Source of the DNA: Brevundimonas naejangsanensis
GTDB taxonomy: Bacteria > Pseudomonadota > Alphaproteobacteria > Caulobacterales > Caulobacteraceae
Assembly (NCBI RefSeq): GCF_003627995.1
Contig: NZ_CP032707.1
Location: 2,036,501-2,100,500, forward strand
DNA length: 64,000 nucleotides
Direction of reading: 5' to 3'
Shown in pieces: positions 17,677-26,928 of the stretch (position 1 is the stretch's first letter; each line of letters opens with the position of its first letter). A model generated the notes under the pieces. It had not been told where the DNA came from. It was given only the letters and a program-made list of their open reading frames with translations, and made no database searches. Made by a program: the position numbers and the translations under genes.

Positions 17677-18840
17677 TCAGCTTCCCAGAAGCTCGCGGCC
17701 GATCAGGAAGCGGCGGATTTCATTGGTGCCGGCGCCGATGTCGTAGAGCTTGGCGTCGCGGACCAGGCGCTCGACCGGCCATTCCTTGGTGTAGCCGGCG
17801 CCGCCCAGGGCCTGGACGGCCTCCAGCGTGACCTTCACGGCGTTTTCCGAGGCCAGCAGGATGGCGCCCGCCGCGTCGTAGCGGGTGGTCAGGCCCTGAT
17901 CGCAGGCGCGGGCGACCGCATAGACATAGGCGCGGGCGCTGTTCAGGGCGACATACATGTCGGCCACCTTGCCCTGCATCAACTGGAAGGAGCCGATGGC
18001 CTTGCCGAACTGCTTGCGGTCGCGGACGTAGGGTAGGACCACGTCGAGGGCGGCCTGCATGATGCCCAGCGGACCGGCCGACAGCACGGCGCGTTCATAG
18101 TCCAGGCCGCTCATCAGCACGGCCGCGCCGCGCCCTTCGCCGCCCATGATGTTCTCTTCGGGGACTTCGCAGTCCTCGAACACCAGCTCGGCCGTGTCCG
18201 AGCCGCGCATCCCCATCTTGTCCAGCTTCTTGGAGACCGAAAAGCCCTTCATGCCCTTTTCGATCAGGAAGGCGGTGACGCCGCCGTTGCCTTCGCCCGT
18301 CCGCGCATAGACCACCAGGGTCTCGGCGTGGGGGGCGTTGGTGATCCAGAATTTCGTGCCGTTCAGGACGTAGCGGTCGCCCTTCTTCTCGGCGCGGGTG
18401 CGCATGGACATGACGTCCGAGCCCGAACCGGCCTCGGACATAGCCAGGGAGCCGACGTGCTCGCCCGAGATCAGCTTGGGCAGATACTTCGCTTTCTGCT
18501 CCGGCGTGCCCCAGCGGCGGATCTGGTTGACGCACAGGTTGGAGTGGGCGCCGTAGCTCAGGCCGATCGAGGCCGAGGCGCGGCTGACCTCCTCCATCGC
18601 CACGACGTGTTCGAGGTAGCCGAGGCCGAGGCCGCCGAACTCTTCCTCGACGGTGATGCCGTGCAGGCCCAGCTCGCCCATCTCGGGCCACAGGTCGCGG
18701 GCGAACTCGTTCTTTTCGTCGATTTCGGCGGCGCGGGGGGCCAGCCGTTCGGCGGCCCAGCGGGCGGTGGTGTCGCGGATGGCGTCAGCGGTCTCGCCGA
18801 GGCCGAATTCCATGGATTGGGGCGCGAAGGGAATGCTCAT
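17677..18840 (-). CDS. ivd: Isovaleryl-CoA dehydrogenase
   Basis: A 387-residue acyl-CoA dehydrogenase. The three-domain fold shows the FAD/substrate motifs [16 protein letters not shown] and [10 protein letters not shown] in the beta domain and [15 protein letters not shown], the segment holding the catalytic glutamate in isovaleryl-CoA dehydrogenases, in the C-terminal helical domain. The ending [16 protein letters not shown] is also typical. It oxidises isovaleryl-CoA to 3-methylcrotonyl-CoA in leucine breakdown. The enzymes for the next two steps are encoded at 41.6-46.3 kb, so the pathway is split in this chromosome. Confidence 0.92.
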   Translation of the reverse strand: MSIPFAPQSMEFGLGETADAIRDTTARWAAERLAPRAAEIDEKNEFARDLWPEMGELGLHGITVEEEFGGLGLGYLEHVVAMEEVSRASASIGLSYGAHSNLCVNQIRRWGTPEQKAKYLPKLISGEHVGSLAMSEAGSGSDVMSMRTRAEKKGDRYVLNGTKFWITNAPHAETLVVYARTGEGNGGVTAFLIEKGMKGFSVSKKLDKMGMRGSDTAELVFEDCEVPEENIMGGEGRGAAVLMSGLDYERAVLSAGPLGIMQAALDVVLPYVRDRKQFGKAIGSFQLMQGKVADMYVALNSARAYVYAVARACDQGLTTRYDAAGAILLASENAVKVTLEAVQALGGAGYTKEWPVERLVRDAKLYDIGAGTNEIRRFLIGRELLGS

Positions 18841-18884
18841 GCCGCAAGGCGTAGCATCGTGCGCGGACTTCGCAAAGACGCCTG

Positions 18885-19760
18885 TTAGCGGGACCGTTTG
18901 TGCTTCGCGGCGCTCGTCGAAGCGCCCTTGCCGCGCAGGCCGCTCCAGGCTGTCACCCCAATGAAGACCAGGCCCGTGATGGCCAGGCCGGCGCCGATCA
19001 GGATGGTCGCGTCGCTGGAGGCCGGGGCGCCCAGGGCGCGGTGCAAGGCGGCGATTCCCGCGATGAAGGCCAGGACTCCGACGCCGCCGATGAACAGGAC
19101 GGCGCCCTTGTCACCGAGTGGTGCGTCGGAGGCGGCGGCGCGCGCCTCATGACGCATGACCGGGACCGTGGGCGGGGCGGCGTCGGTGGGCGGCTCGGCG
19201 GTTCCCGGCCCGCGCACCGGGGCGGTCAGAAGGGCCTCTAGCGGAGCGGGCCTGTCGGCCGGGGCGTCGAACAGGGCGCGTTCGGCCGAGCGGCGGCGAT
19301 ACAGGGCGTCGACCGGGGGCGAGGCGCGCTCGGGCCAGGCGGACAGGGCGACGGCGGCCTCGGCCGGGGCGCCGGCGTCCAGCTTGGCCTGCACGTCCGA
19401 TCCCTGGAAACGCTCCAGGCCGATGGAGAAGATGAAGCTGGCCAGGGCGTCGAACTGATGCTGGTTCAGCGGCAGGCGAACCCGCTCGTTCAGCAGGGCG
19501 ACGATGGGCATCAGGTCGTATTGCAGCAGCAGTTCGGCCTCGGCCTCGCTGATCACGGCGCCGGGGCGGGCCGAGCGCGAGTGGCCGTAGCCGATGACGG
19601 GCGTCCCGTCGCGGCGCAGCACGGTGCGCGGGCGGAAGCCCTCGAAGCTCTTGATCAGCAGAAGGCCTTCTCTCGAGACCTTGCGGCGTTGCGGCGCGGC
19701 TGCGGACACGGACTGACCCAATTCGAAACGGGCGTTCTCGCCCGACAGGCGAGGGAGCAA
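18885..19760 (-). CDS. SpmX-like muramidase-fold protein with two C-terminal TM segments
   Basis: A 291-residue protein: an N-terminal GH24 (phage T4-type) lysozyme domain (~27-165), an Ala/Pro linker (~166-215) and two transmembrane helices (~219-240 and ~251-272). There is no signal peptide, so the lysozyme domain should face the cytoplasm. This is the layout of SpmX, the polar scaffold of Caulobacterales derived from a phage lysin. The T4 catalytic Glu aligns with E40, but the Asp position holds R49 and the Thr position V55, so the hydrolase is probably inactive. The linker is much shorter than in C. crescentus SpmX (431 residues), so it may be a short SpmX or a paralogue. It is 44 bases upstream of ivd. 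Confidence 0.75.
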   Translation of the reverse strand: MLPRLSGENARFELGQSVSAAAPQRRKVSREGLLLIKSFEGFRPRTVLRRDGTPVIGYGHSRSARPGAVISEAEAELLLQYDLMPIVALLNERVRLPLNQHQFDALASFIFSIGLERFQGSDVQAKLDAGAPAEAAVALSAWPERASPPVDALYRRRSAERALFDAPADRPAPLEALLTAPVRGPGTAEPPTDAAPPTVPVMRHEARAAASDAPLGDKGAVLFIGGVGVLAFIAGIAALHRALGAPASSDATILIGAGLAITGLVFIGVTAWSGLRGKGASTSAAKHKRSR

Positions 19761-19840
19761 GCCGCGTTCCGAAACGACCTGGGCCGTTTCAGGCCAGGTG
19801 TCGGTCTAAGGTTTTCCTATATTTTCTATTGATTTCATTC

Positions 19841-19954
19841 GTCATTCTCGGGCTTGTCCCGAGAATCCATAAACATGACGGCTGCAATTCGGGACTCGGC
19901 GCTCGCCTGTCGCCCGTTGAGTCTATGGATCCTCGGCACAAGGCCGGGGATGAC
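19841..19954. repeat. Intergenic palindromic repeat element
   Basis: The left arm (GTCATTCTCGGGCTTGTCCC, 19841 onward) and the right arm ending GGCCGGGGATGAC at 19954 are imperfect inverted repeats of ~34 bases, separated by ~46 bases. The arms match the CGGG-CTTG-CCCGAGGAT-CCAT type of dispersed palindrome common between genes in alphaproteobacteria. It lies between the divergent upstream end of the SpmX-like gene and the 3' end of mgtE. Confidence 0.75.
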
Positions 19955-19991
19955 GGAAGAGGGGCTCAGAATATGGGCCCCAGCATCGCCG

Positions 19992-21407
19992 TCAGAGCAG
20001 GACAATGGTCGCCAGGCCGAGGAAGATAAGGAAGCCGAAGAAGTCGGTCGTCGCCGTCACGAAGACGGCCGAGGACACGGCCGGGTCGAACTTCAGTTTC
20101 GCCAGGCTCAGCGGAGTAAGAACGCCCACGCTGGCCGCGACCAGCAGGTTCAGGATCATGGCCGCGCCGATGACGGCGCCGATGCGCCAGTCGTGGAACC
20201 AGAAGCCCGCCGCCAGGCCGATCAGGGGCGCCAGGATGAAGCCGTTGGCCAGACCCACGGCCATCTCGCGCCAGAAGGTGCGCAGGGCGTTGGAAGCGTT
20301 CAGCTCGCGCGTCGCCAGGGCGCGCACGGTGACGGTCAGGGCCTGGGTCCCCGCATTGCCGCCGATGGCCGAGACGATAGGCATCAGCACGGCCAGGGCG
20401 ACGATCTCCTGGATGGTGCCCTCGAACAGGGCGATGACGCTGGCGCCCAGGACGGCGGTGAAGAGGTTGATGCCCAGCCAGGGCACGCGGCCGCGCACGA
20501 TCTCCAGCACGCTGGACGACCGGTCCTCGTCGGAGACGCCGGCCAGGCGCAGGATGTCCTCGCGGTTCTCTTCCTGGATGATGTTGACCACGTCGTCGAC
20601 GGTCAGCTGGCCGACCAGCCGCCCGCCCGCATCGACCACGGGCGCCGAGATCAGGTGGTATTTCTCGAAGATGTAGGCGACCTCTTCCTGGTCGACGTCC
20701 ACCTCGATGACGTTCACCGGCGCCATCAGTTCGGTCAGGGGCGTGGTGCGCGGGCTGCGCAGCATGCGGCTGATGGCGACCCCGCCGATCGGCCGGTTCA
20801 TCGGGTCGACGACATAGATGTCGAAGAAGAGTTCGGGCAGGTCGTCGCCCTGGGCGCGCACGTGGTCGATGGTGTCGCCGACGTTCCAGAACTGCGGCGC
20901 GGCCATGAACTCGCGCTGCATCAGGCGCCCGGCCGAATCCTCTTCGTAGCCGAGCGAAGATTCGATGGCGGCGCGCTCGACCTCGGGCATGGCGGCCAGA
21001 ACGCGCTCACGCTGATCCTCCTCCAGGTCCTCGACGACCGAGGCGGCGTCGTCCGAATCCAGCTCCTGCAGGGCTTCGGCCAGGGTGGCCGAGGGGACGC
21101 GCTCCAGCACCTTCTCGCGGATGCCGTCGTCCATTTCGGGCAGGGCTTCGGCCAGCAGGTCCGGCGGCAGCCACTGGACCACGACCGAGCGGTGCTCGGC
21201 GGTCAGGAAGCCCATCAGGTCGGCGACGTCGGCAGGGTGCAGGTCTTCCAGCAGGCTGCGCAGCCGCATGCCGTCGCCGTCGTCCGCGGCGTCCACCACC
21301 TTTTCGACGAAGGCCGCCGTCAGGGCATAGTCTTCGCCCAGGGGCGCGTGATCGGTTTCGATATTCAGCTCTTCGGGGCGCAGAGGGGCGGAATCCGTGT
21401 GGGTCAC
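19992..21407 (-). CDS. mgtE: Magnesium transporter MgtE
   Basis: A 471-residue MgtE. The N-terminal superhelical domain (~40-140) has LHPADVADLMGFL and LPPDLLAEALPEMDD. A CBS pair (~145-275) and a plug helix follow, then a five-helix membrane domain with the pore motif MPIVSAIGGNAGTQALTV. Mg2+ binding to the cytosolic domains closes the channel. The ATG at 21407 has a GGAGGCA-type site upstream. No M-box or mgtE-type riboswitch is apparent in the short space before the tRNA-Leu gene. Confidence 0.94.
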   Translation of the reverse strand: MTHTDSAPLRPEELNIETDHAPLGEDYALTAAFVEKVVDAADDGDGMRLRSLLEDLHPADVADLMGFLTAEHRSVVVQWLPPDLLAEALPEMDDGIREKVLERVPSATLAEALQELDSDDAASVVEDLEEDQRERVLAAMPEVERAAIESSLGYEEDSAGRLMQREFMAAPQFWNVGDTIDHVRAQGDDLPELFFDIYVVDPMNRPIGGVAISRMLRSPRTTPLTELMAPVNVIEVDVDQEEVAYIFEKYHLISAPVVDAGGRLVGQLTVDDVVNIIQEENREDILRLAGVSDEDRSSSVLEIVRGRVPWLGINLFTAVLGASVIALFEGTIQEIVALAVLMPIVSAIGGNAGTQALTVTVRALATRELNASNALRTFWREMAVGLANGFILAPLIGLAAGFWFHDWRIGAVIGAAMILNLLVAASVGVLTPLSLAKLKFDPAVSSAVFVTATTDFFGFLIFLGLATIVLL

Positions 21408-21471
21408 GTGTCTGCCTCCTCTGGAGTTGATGTCAGCTGTATGTAGCCGAGATTCGCCCTGTCAGATCAGA

Positions 21472-21556
21472 TGGTGCGGTCGAGAAGACTCGAACTTCCA
21501 CGGGTTGCCCCACAGCGACCTCAACGCTGCGCGTCTACCAATTCCGCCACGACCGC
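21472..21556 (-). tRNA. tRNA-Leu(GAG)
   Basis: An 85-base class II tRNA on the minus strand. Acceptor GCGGTCG pairs with CGACCGC, the anticodon loop GTTGAGG gives GAG, a variable arm (TGGGGCAACCCG) is present, and CCA is encoded at 21472-21474. Confidence 0.95.
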
Positions 21557-21635
21557 TCGCATCGGAGGGCGGGCAATAGCGGAGAGAGAGCGGAAAGAAA
21601 AGAGCGTTTTGCGGAAATAGCGGCGGGCGGCGCAA

Positions 21636-21660
21636 TTCCCTCTCCTGATGCGAGAGGGAA
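21636..21660 (-). terminator. Hairpin after the FliN-like gene
   Basis: TTCCCTCTC and GAGAGGGAA form a perfect 9-bp stem with a 7-base loop, three bases beyond the FliN-like stop on the minus strand. There is no U-run, so it may be a processing or weak termination signal. Confidence 0.4.
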
Positions 21661-21663
21661 GCC

Positions 21664-21915
21664 TTAGGCGGCGCCGGCCATGAAATCATACACATCCGCG
21701 GGCCGCGTCACCGTGATGGCGATGCGGTCGTCGCGAATCTCGATCTCGCCGCGCGCGACCGGGTGGTTGTTGGCCAGGATCCAGACTTCGTCCTTTTCCG
21801 AGGCGTCCAGCGGAATCACCGCGCCGCGTCCCATGCGCAGCAGTTGCTGCATCGGCAGGACCGAACGGCCCAGCACGACCGAAATCTCGACATCGACGGC
21901 TTCGATCTGGCTCAA
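21664..21915 (-). CDS. Orphan FliN/SpoA-domain protein
   Basis: An 83-residue protein that is essentially one SpoA (FliN/FliM C-terminal) domain: VDVEISVVLGRSVLPMQQLLRMGRGAVIPLD, then NNHPVARGEIEIRDDRIAITVT. FliN forms the C-ring of the flagellar motor, where CheY-P acts through FliM and FliN. Canonical FliN is ~110 or more residues and is encoded with fliM or fliP; this copy has almost no N-terminal extension and stands alone next to a tRNA gene. It could be the main FliN or a second, specialised copy. The start is divergent from lipB, 64 bases away. Confidence 0.8.
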   Translation of the reverse strand: MSQIEAVDVEISVVLGRSVLPMQQLLRMGRGAVIPLDASEKDEVWILANNHPVARGEIEIRDDRIAITVTRPADVYDFMAGAA

Positions 21916-21979
21916 GACGACACTCGCAATTCAACGGGCGGACCTTGCGCCGCCGCGTTCGTCCCCACATTGAAGCCTC

Positions 21980-22696
21980 ATGCTTGCCGAGCCGTTAAAC
22001 ATCTCCGACCGTCCGCTGTTTCGCGCCGATGGACGGCCCGTCGAATGGGCCGTGTCGTCCGGCTATGTCGACTACGCCGCCGCCGAGGCCGCCATGGAGG
22101 CGCGCGTCGCCGCCATCGCCGCCGGGGAGGCCGAGGAACTGGTCTGGCTGCTGGAGCATCCGCCGCTCTACACCGCAGGCGTCTCGGCCAAGGACGACGA
22201 CCTGCTGGCCCCCGACCGCTTTCCGGTGCATCGCACGGGGCGGGGCGGTCAGTTCACCTATCACGGCCCGGGCCAGCGGGTGGCCTATGTCATGCTGGAC
22301 CTGAACCGGCGCGGCAAGGACGTGCGGGGCTTCGTGCACGGGCTGGAGGACTGGATCATCGGCGCGCTCGACCGCTTCGGCGTCGAGGCCGGGATGCGCG
22401 AGGGCCGGGTCGGCGTTTGGGTCGAACGCAAGGGCGCGGGATGGAGCCGCGAGGACAAGATCGCCGCCATCGGCGTCAAGGTCCGCAAATGGGTCAGCTT
22501 CCACGGCATCAGCCTGAACGTGGAGCCGGACCTGGAGCACTTCGGCGGCATCGTGCCGTGCGGCATCACCGAGCACGGGGTGACCAGCCTGGTCGACCTG
22601 GGCGTTCTGGCGACGATGGACGAGGCGGACGACGCGCTGAAGTCGTCCTTCCAGCGGGTGTTCGGCCCGGTTCAGCCGGGCGTCGCCCCGCTCTGA
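21980..22696 (+). CDS. lipB: Lipoyl(octanoyl) transferase LipB
   Basis: A 238-residue LipB. Family motifs are [32 protein letters not shown], the Lys-containing [17 protein letters not shown] and the active-site Cys in [16 protein letters not shown]. It moves octanoyl groups from acyl-carrier protein to lipoate-dependent enzyme domains, the first step of de novo lipoylation. Its 3' end overlaps the convergent DUF805 gene by 25 bases. lipA is not in the window. Confidence 0.94.
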   Translation: MLAEPLNISDRPLFRADGRPVEWAVSSGYVDYAAAEAAMEARVAAIAAGEAEELVWLLEHPPLYTAGVSAKDDDLLAPDRFPVHRTGRGGQFTYHGPGQRVAYVMLDLNRRGKDVRGFVHGLEDWIIGALDRFGVEAGMREGRVGVWVERKGAGWSREDKIAAIGVKVRKWVSFHGISLNVEPDLEHFGGIVPCGITEHGVTSLVDLGVLATMDEADDALKSSFQRVFGPVQPGVAPL

Positions 22697-23076
22697 ACGC
22701 CCTTGCCGGGCGCGGCGCCGTAGCGATTGAAGCCCGCCTGGCCGGGCAGCAGGACCAGATCGATCACGACCAGAACCAGGGCGGCCGCCGCGACCCAGTC
22801 CAGCAGGCCGTGCGGCAACGGCCAGGCCAGGACCAGGGCCAGCAGGATCAGGCCGCTCCACCAGCCCGACCGACCGCGATCATGCAGCCGCTGCGACAGC
22901 AGGCAGGCTCCGGCGTAGAGCAGGGCCGCCGCGATCGCGCCGTCGACCCAGGCGGGCAGGGCGGTCAGGCGCTCGACGGCGCAGCCTGCCAGCAGCAGGG
23001 ATCCCCCGCCCAGGACGAAAGGCAGGCGCCCGATCCGCCCGGTGGAGTTCAGAAACAGGTCGGCCAGAAGGGTCAT
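22672..23076 (-). CDS. DUF805-family membrane protein
   Basis: A 134-residue membrane protein with about four hydrophobic helices and the DUF805 signatures [13 protein letters not shown] at the N-terminus and [15 protein letters not shown] in the middle, ending in a GFNRYGAAP tail typical of the family. Function is unknown. It is convergent with lipB and overlaps it by 25 bases. Confidence 0.8.
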   Translation of the reverse strand: MTLLADLFLNSTGRIGRLPFVLGGGSLLLAGCAVERLTALPAWVDGAIAAALLYAGACLLSQRLHDRGRSGWWSGLILLALVLAWPLPHGLLDWVAAAALVLVVIDLVLLPGQAGFNRYGAAPGKGVQSGATPG

Positions 23077-23246
23077 CAGGCGGTCGTCGGCCTCAAGGCA
23101 AGGGGAGGGACAGGCCTAGTCGCGGCGGCGGCGTTCGTAAACCAGGGCGTCGCGGCGTCGCACATTCGACGAAAGAGTGGCGAGCACGGCTTTAATGGGT
23201 CTAAAACACGCTAAACCCGCGTTTTGACGGACTCTGGGAGAACCCT

Positions 23247-24725
23247 ATGCAACGCCTGCTTTCCGCTTCGGCGGCCGTACTGGCCCTGACCTTCGCCGCT
23301 TCGGCCGCCTCGGCCCAGAATTTCAGCGACCTGGCCCGTCAGGACCTTCAGGCCATGCACACGGCCCTGCGCGACAATCATCCGGCCGCCGTGGTGCCGG
23401 GCGAGGCCAGCGCGACCTTCCGCTCGTGGCTGGATGCGGGCCTGCAGCAGGCCCAGGCCAAGGCCGGCCAGGTCAACAGCGGCGACAGCCACGCCTATTT
23501 GCTGCGCTGGTACGCTAACGGCTTCCGCGATTCCAACATCGCGGCCCGCCCGACCTATGAGGGCCTGGGCCCGTATTTCGCCACCGGTTGGTCCGGCGTG
23601 GCCACCGCCTGGCGCAATGGCCAGTATGTCGTCTCCTACGTCCAGCCCGGGGTGCGCGGCGCGCCGCCGCTGGGCGCTGTGCTCAAGAGCTGCAACGCCC
23701 AACCGATCGAGGACCTGGCCAAGGCCAAGCTGGATCAGTTCGAAGGCGACCTGACGACTGAGGCCGGCCGCGTCCGCACTGCCCCCTATCTGCTGTGGAA
23801 CCGCAACAACCCGATGACCTCGGGCGTGCCGAGCACCTGCGAGTTCCAGGTCGGCCGTCGCGCCCGCGACTTCACCCTGTCGCCCCAGCCGGCGACGCGT
23901 GAGGCGCTGGAGGCCGCCTATCGCGCCTCGGTCTATGTGCCGTCGGGCGCGCCCCTGTCGGTCGAGACGGTGAACGGCCGTCCGTGGATCAACGTCCACT
24001 CCCTGGCCGACGACGCGGGCTGGGACGCCTTCTTCGCCCAGGTCGAGGCCCAAGCCGGCGCCATTCGCGGCCCGCAGGGCTTCGTTCTGGACCTGCGCGG
24101 CGCCGCCGGTTCGTCGATCAACGCCACCTCGCGCGGCTACGGCCTGGCCAACCGCATCTGGTCGCCCGAGTTCACCGTCAGCCGCCAGCCCGAGGCCGGC
24201 CAGATCACCTACCGCGCCACGCCGGGCAACCGCGCCTGGTTCGTCGACACCCTGAACCGGATGCAGGCGGACCCGCGTTTCGTGCAGGAATCGGGCGCCG
24301 TGATCGAGCAGACCCAGGCCATTGTCGCCGCCTTCGACAGCGCCATCGCCGCCGGTCAGCCGACCTTCGTCATGCCGGGCCGACCGGCGGTGCCGGACAC
24401 GGGCGCGGCCAATCCGGTGAAGGGGCCTGTGGTCGTCCTGGTGGATTCCGGTTGCTCGGGCGGCTGCCTGGACACGCTGGACCTGCTGAGCCGCCTGCCG
24501 AACGTCCGCATCGTCGGTTCGACCACGGCCGAGGACACCATCTTCATCGAGCCGACCGTCCTGCGTCTGCCGTCCAACTACGCCGACCTGACCTATGGCC
24601 ATAAGGCCTGGACGACGCGTCAGCGCGGCAACAACGCGCCCTACGCCCCGGCCGGCGCCCTGGCCTACACCGGCGACGCCACCGACGAGGCGGCCGTCCG
24701 CGCCTGGGTCGGCGGGCTGTTCTAA
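23247..24725 (+). CDS. Secreted S41-like serine peptidase
   Basis: A 492-residue exported protein with a Sec signal peptide (cleavage after ASA at about residue 23). The C-terminal half resembles the tail-specific (S41) peptidase fold: GFVLDLRGAAGSS (~278-290) matches the family strand-loop, and VVVLVDSGCSGGCLD (~395-409) sits where S41 enzymes hold the nucleophile, with S404 between two cysteines that could form a disulfide. No PDZ domain is evident. Its substrate is unknown. The ribosome-binding site CTGGGAGAA supports the ATG at 23247, and a strong terminator follows. Confidence 0.7.
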   Translation: MQRLLSASAAVLALTFAASAASAQNFSDLARQDLQAMHTALRDNHPAAVVPGEASATFRSWLDAGLQQAQAKAGQVNSGDSHAYLLRWYANGFRDSNIAARPTYEGLGPYFATGWSGVATAWRNGQYVVSYVQPGVRGAPPLGAVLKSCNAQPIEDLAKAKLDQFEGDLTTEAGRVRTAPYLLWNRNNPMTSGVPSTCEFQVGRRARDFTLSPQPATREALEAAYRASVYVPSGAPLSVETVNGRPWINVHSLADDAGWDAFFAQVEAQAGAIRGPQGFVLDLRGAAGSSINATSRGYGLANRIWSPEFTVSRQPEAGQITYRATPGNRAWFVDTLNRMQADPRFVQESGAVIEQTQAIVAAFDSAIAAGQPTFVMPGRPAVPDTGAANPVKGPVVVLVDSGCSGGCLDTLDLLSRLPNVRIVGSTTAEDTIFIEPTVLRLPSNYADLTYGHKAWTTRQRGNNAPYAPAGALAYTGDATDEAAVRAWVGGLF

Positions 24726-24780
24726 GGGCCGCGCTAAAGCCCCTCCCCTCGATGGGGGAAGGGAGCATTTGCGAGGAAAC

Positions 24781-24821
24781 AGGGCCGGACGGTGGAACGA
24801 CCGTCCGGCCCTTCCTATTTT
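24781..24821 (+). terminator. Rho-independent terminator after the S41-like gene
   Basis: A perfect 12-bp stem (AGGGCCGGACGG with CCGTCCGGCCCT) with an 8-base loop is followed by TCCTATTTT. It ends seven bases before the msrB start and shows that msrB is not read from an ATG further upstream. Confidence 0.88.
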
Positions 24822-24827
24822 CAAGCC

Positions 24828-25319
24828 ATGACCCAGACTGATTCCGCTACGCCCCTGCGATCCACGTCCGGCTTTGACCTGACGCCGCCGAGCGACAGCC
24901 AGCGCGTGGCGCTGGAGGCCGACCTGTCGCCTGAAGAGAAGCGGGTGCTCTTGGCCCACGGCACGGAGGCGCCCTTCTGCGGGACGCTGCTGGGCGAAAA
25001 GCGGGCCGGGGTGTTCTGCTGTCGCGAATGCGGCCTGCCGCTGTTCCGGTCGGGAACCAAGTTCGAGAGCGGCACCGGTTGGCCCAGCTTCACCGAGCCG
25101 GTCGATCCGGCCCACGTCCGCGCCGTGCGCGACGACAGCCATGGCATGGTGCGGGTGGAGACCCGCTGCGCCCGCTGCGACAGCCATCAGGGCCACGTCT
25201 TCCCCGACGGTCCGCCGCCGACCGGGCTGCGCTATTGCATCAACTCGGTCGCCCTCAGCTTCGTGCCCGAGGGCGCGCCCTTGCCCGATCCTTTGGGCCG
25301 CGGCGACGGGACGGCCTGA
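24828..25319 (+). CDS. msrB: Peptide-methionine (R)-S-oxide reductase MsrB
   Basis: A 163-residue MsrB. The zinc site is formed by C65 and C68 (CRECGLPLF) and C114 and C117 (CARCDSH), and the catalytic Cys is C137 in [20 protein letters not shown] is another family hallmark. It repairs methionine-R-sulfoxide in proteins with thioredoxin as reductant. The ATG at 24828 is chosen because an alternative upstream in-frame start falls in the terminator hairpin. The ~30-residue N-terminal extension before the conserved domain is not a signal peptide. Confidence 0.93.
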   Translation: MTQTDSATPLRSTSGFDLTPPSDSQRVALEADLSPEEKRVLLAHGTEAPFCGTLLGEKRAGVFCCRECGLPLFRSGTKFESGTGWPSFTEPVDPAHVRAVRDDSHGMVRVETRCARCDSHQGHVFPDGPPPTGLRYCINSVALSFVPEGAPLPDPLGRGDGTA

Positions 25320-25368
25320 CCTTGGCCGCATTCAGGGTTAGGGTGGTCGTGAACCGGAGCAGACGCTT

Positions 25369-25977
25369 ATGCTGATCGAACTCATGGCCGTCTCCCTGCT
25401 GGCGACGGGCGCCGACCCCGAAGGGATCGTCTCGACCGCGCCGCGTGGCGGGTTGCAGGCTGTCCCGGCGGCCTCGGCGGCGTCCCTGGCCGAGGCCCTG
25501 GGCGACGCTTCCCCGGCCGTGACGCTGCAGAGCGCGGCGCCCCACGGCCTGACCACGGAAGAACAGATCACCCGCTGGATCGGCGAGCGGAAGGCGGAGA
25601 CCTCCCCCGCACAGCCCTGGACGGATCCCTGGGAAGAGGCCGAACCCCGGCGCATGCGCGGCCAGGTCAGCGCCGGAATCGGCACCGGCGGCTATCGCGA
25701 CTTCGCGGCCGAGGTCTCCATGCCGTTCGGCGAGAGCGGCACGCTGAACCTCAGCGTCAGCCAGACGAGGAACGCGCCCTGGGCCTATCCCTACGGCTAT
25801 GGCCATGGCCTCTATGGCGCGCGCTACGGGCTGGACGGCTACGGCTGGCGCGACGCCTACGGCTCGGTGGCCGGTCCCCTGGGCGCGCGCAGCCCGCACG
25901 AGCGGCCCAGCCGCATCCGTCCCTTTGATCTGGATGAAAAGACGCGCGAGGCGCCGTCGGACGACGCCGGACGATAG
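25369..25977 (+). CDS. Hypothetical protein with Gly/Tyr-rich C-terminal part
   Basis: A 202-residue protein without recognised homology. The first ~25 residues are mildly hydrophobic and may be a poor signal peptide. The middle has an acidic Trp-containing segment (QPWTDPWEEAEP), then a beta-like stretch (GQVSAGIGTGGYRDFAAEVSMP), and a Tyr/Gly-rich patch (YPYGYGHGLYGARYG) near residue 145. The composition suggests an exported or surface-linked protein. It lies between msrB and the DedA gene on the same strand. Confidence 0.55.
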   Translation: MLIELMAVSLLATGADPEGIVSTAPRGGLQAVPAASAASLAEALGDASPAVTLQSAAPHGLTTEEQITRWIGERKAETSPAQPWTDPWEEAEPRRMRGQVSAGIGTGGYRDFAAEVSMPFGESGTLNLSVSQTRNAPWAYPYGYGHGLYGARYGLDGYGWRDAYGSVAGPLGARSPHERPSRIRPFDLDEKTREAPSDDAGR

Positions 25978-26097
25978 GGCGCGGCCCAGAGGAAGTGCGG
26001 CCTGAGAGCCACTCCCGCGCTTTTTACCGTCGGGCGTCGCATCGCCGCATTCCCTTGATAGGCGCTGATCCCATATGCCCTCGGGCAAAGGATCAGT

Positions 26098-26765
26098 ATG
26101 GACAGTTTGCTTACCTCGGCCGCCGAATTCATCGCTCGCAACGCCGTGTGGGCGGGCGCGATCCTCGGCGCGGTGACCTTTTTCGAGTCCCTGGTCGTCA
26201 TCGGCGCCTTCGTGCCGGCGACGGGGCTGCTGGTCGCGGCGGGGGGCTGGTGGCGGCGGGCGTGCTGGACCCCTTCACGGTCATCGCCGGCTGTGTTCTG
26301 GGCGCCGTGATGGGCGACGCCATCTCCTACTGGATCGGGCGGCGGCTGGGCACGCGGGTGCTGCGCCACAACATGCTGGTTCCGCACCGCCGCAAGCTGG
26401 CCTGGACGCGCCTGTACTGCCGCCGCTACGGCGTGGCCTCCATCTTCATCGGCCGCTTCTTCGGCCCCCTGCGCGCCTTCGTGCCGGTGATGGTCGGGGT
26501 GCTGCAGATGCGCCAGCGCGTCTTTCAGTTTGCCAACGTCACCTCGGCCTTCGTCTGGGTTCTGGCCATGCTGGCGCCCGGCTATTTGGCGGCCAAGGGC
26601 TTGGAGCGGCTGGAGATGTTGACCGAGGCGCACAACCCGACCCTGCTGCTGCTGACCTTCGGCGCGGTCCTTGTGGCGCTGATCGTCGGAATGCGCTGGC
26701 TTAAGGGCCGCGCGGCGCGCCGCAACGCCCTGCTGGAGGCCTCGGTGCGAGGGCTGGGGGAGTAG
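26098..26765 (+). pseudogene. DedA-family membrane protein gene, frameshifted
   Basis: Two frames together give one DedA/SNARE-associated membrane protein of ~222 residues. The first frame runs from the ATG at 26098 through ESLVVIGAFVPATGLLVAAGG. The reading then continues in the next frame as GLVAAGVLDPFTVIAGCVLG, GDAISYWIGRRLG and GRFFGPLRAFVPVMVG, the DedA core. The switch falls at a run of six Gs (26241-26246); one more G would restore a single frame. Either the gene is broken or the base is missing because of a homopolymer read error. DedA proteins flip or transport lipids in the inner membrane. Confidence 0.85.
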
Positions 26766-26879
26766 TTCCGCCTGTTTTTTTGGGGCGGAAGCGGAGGCGC
26801 TTGAAATCTGACGGGCGTAAAGCGGCCCGTTTTGCCTTCACGCGTCGCGGCAGCCCTTATCAATCGCACCCACGAAAAA

Positions 26880-26905
26880 GGGCCCGGCGGATCGCCGGGC
26901 CCTTT
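26880..26905. terminator. Bidirectional terminator between DedA and amidohydrolase genes
   Basis: GGGCCCGGCG and CGCCGGGCCC form a perfect 10-bp stem with a three-base loop (26880-26902), flanked by AAAAA on the left and TTT on the right, so it can serve both convergent genes. A weaker ACGGGC/GCCCGT hairpin at 26811-26830 lies closer to the DedA stop. Confidence 0.85.
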
Positions 26906-26928
26906 CGCGTTCTCGCCCTGCGGCGGGA

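Noticed and set aside
23116..23187. A 23-codon minus-strand frame starting GTG, with an Arg-rich end
   Set aside because: It could be a tiny conserved protein, but it has a non-ATG start and no clear ribosome-binding site, so support is too thin.
24792..24827. An earlier in-frame start for msrB
   Set aside because: It falls inside the terminator hairpin of the previous gene. The ATG at 24828 gives a normal MsrB N-terminus.
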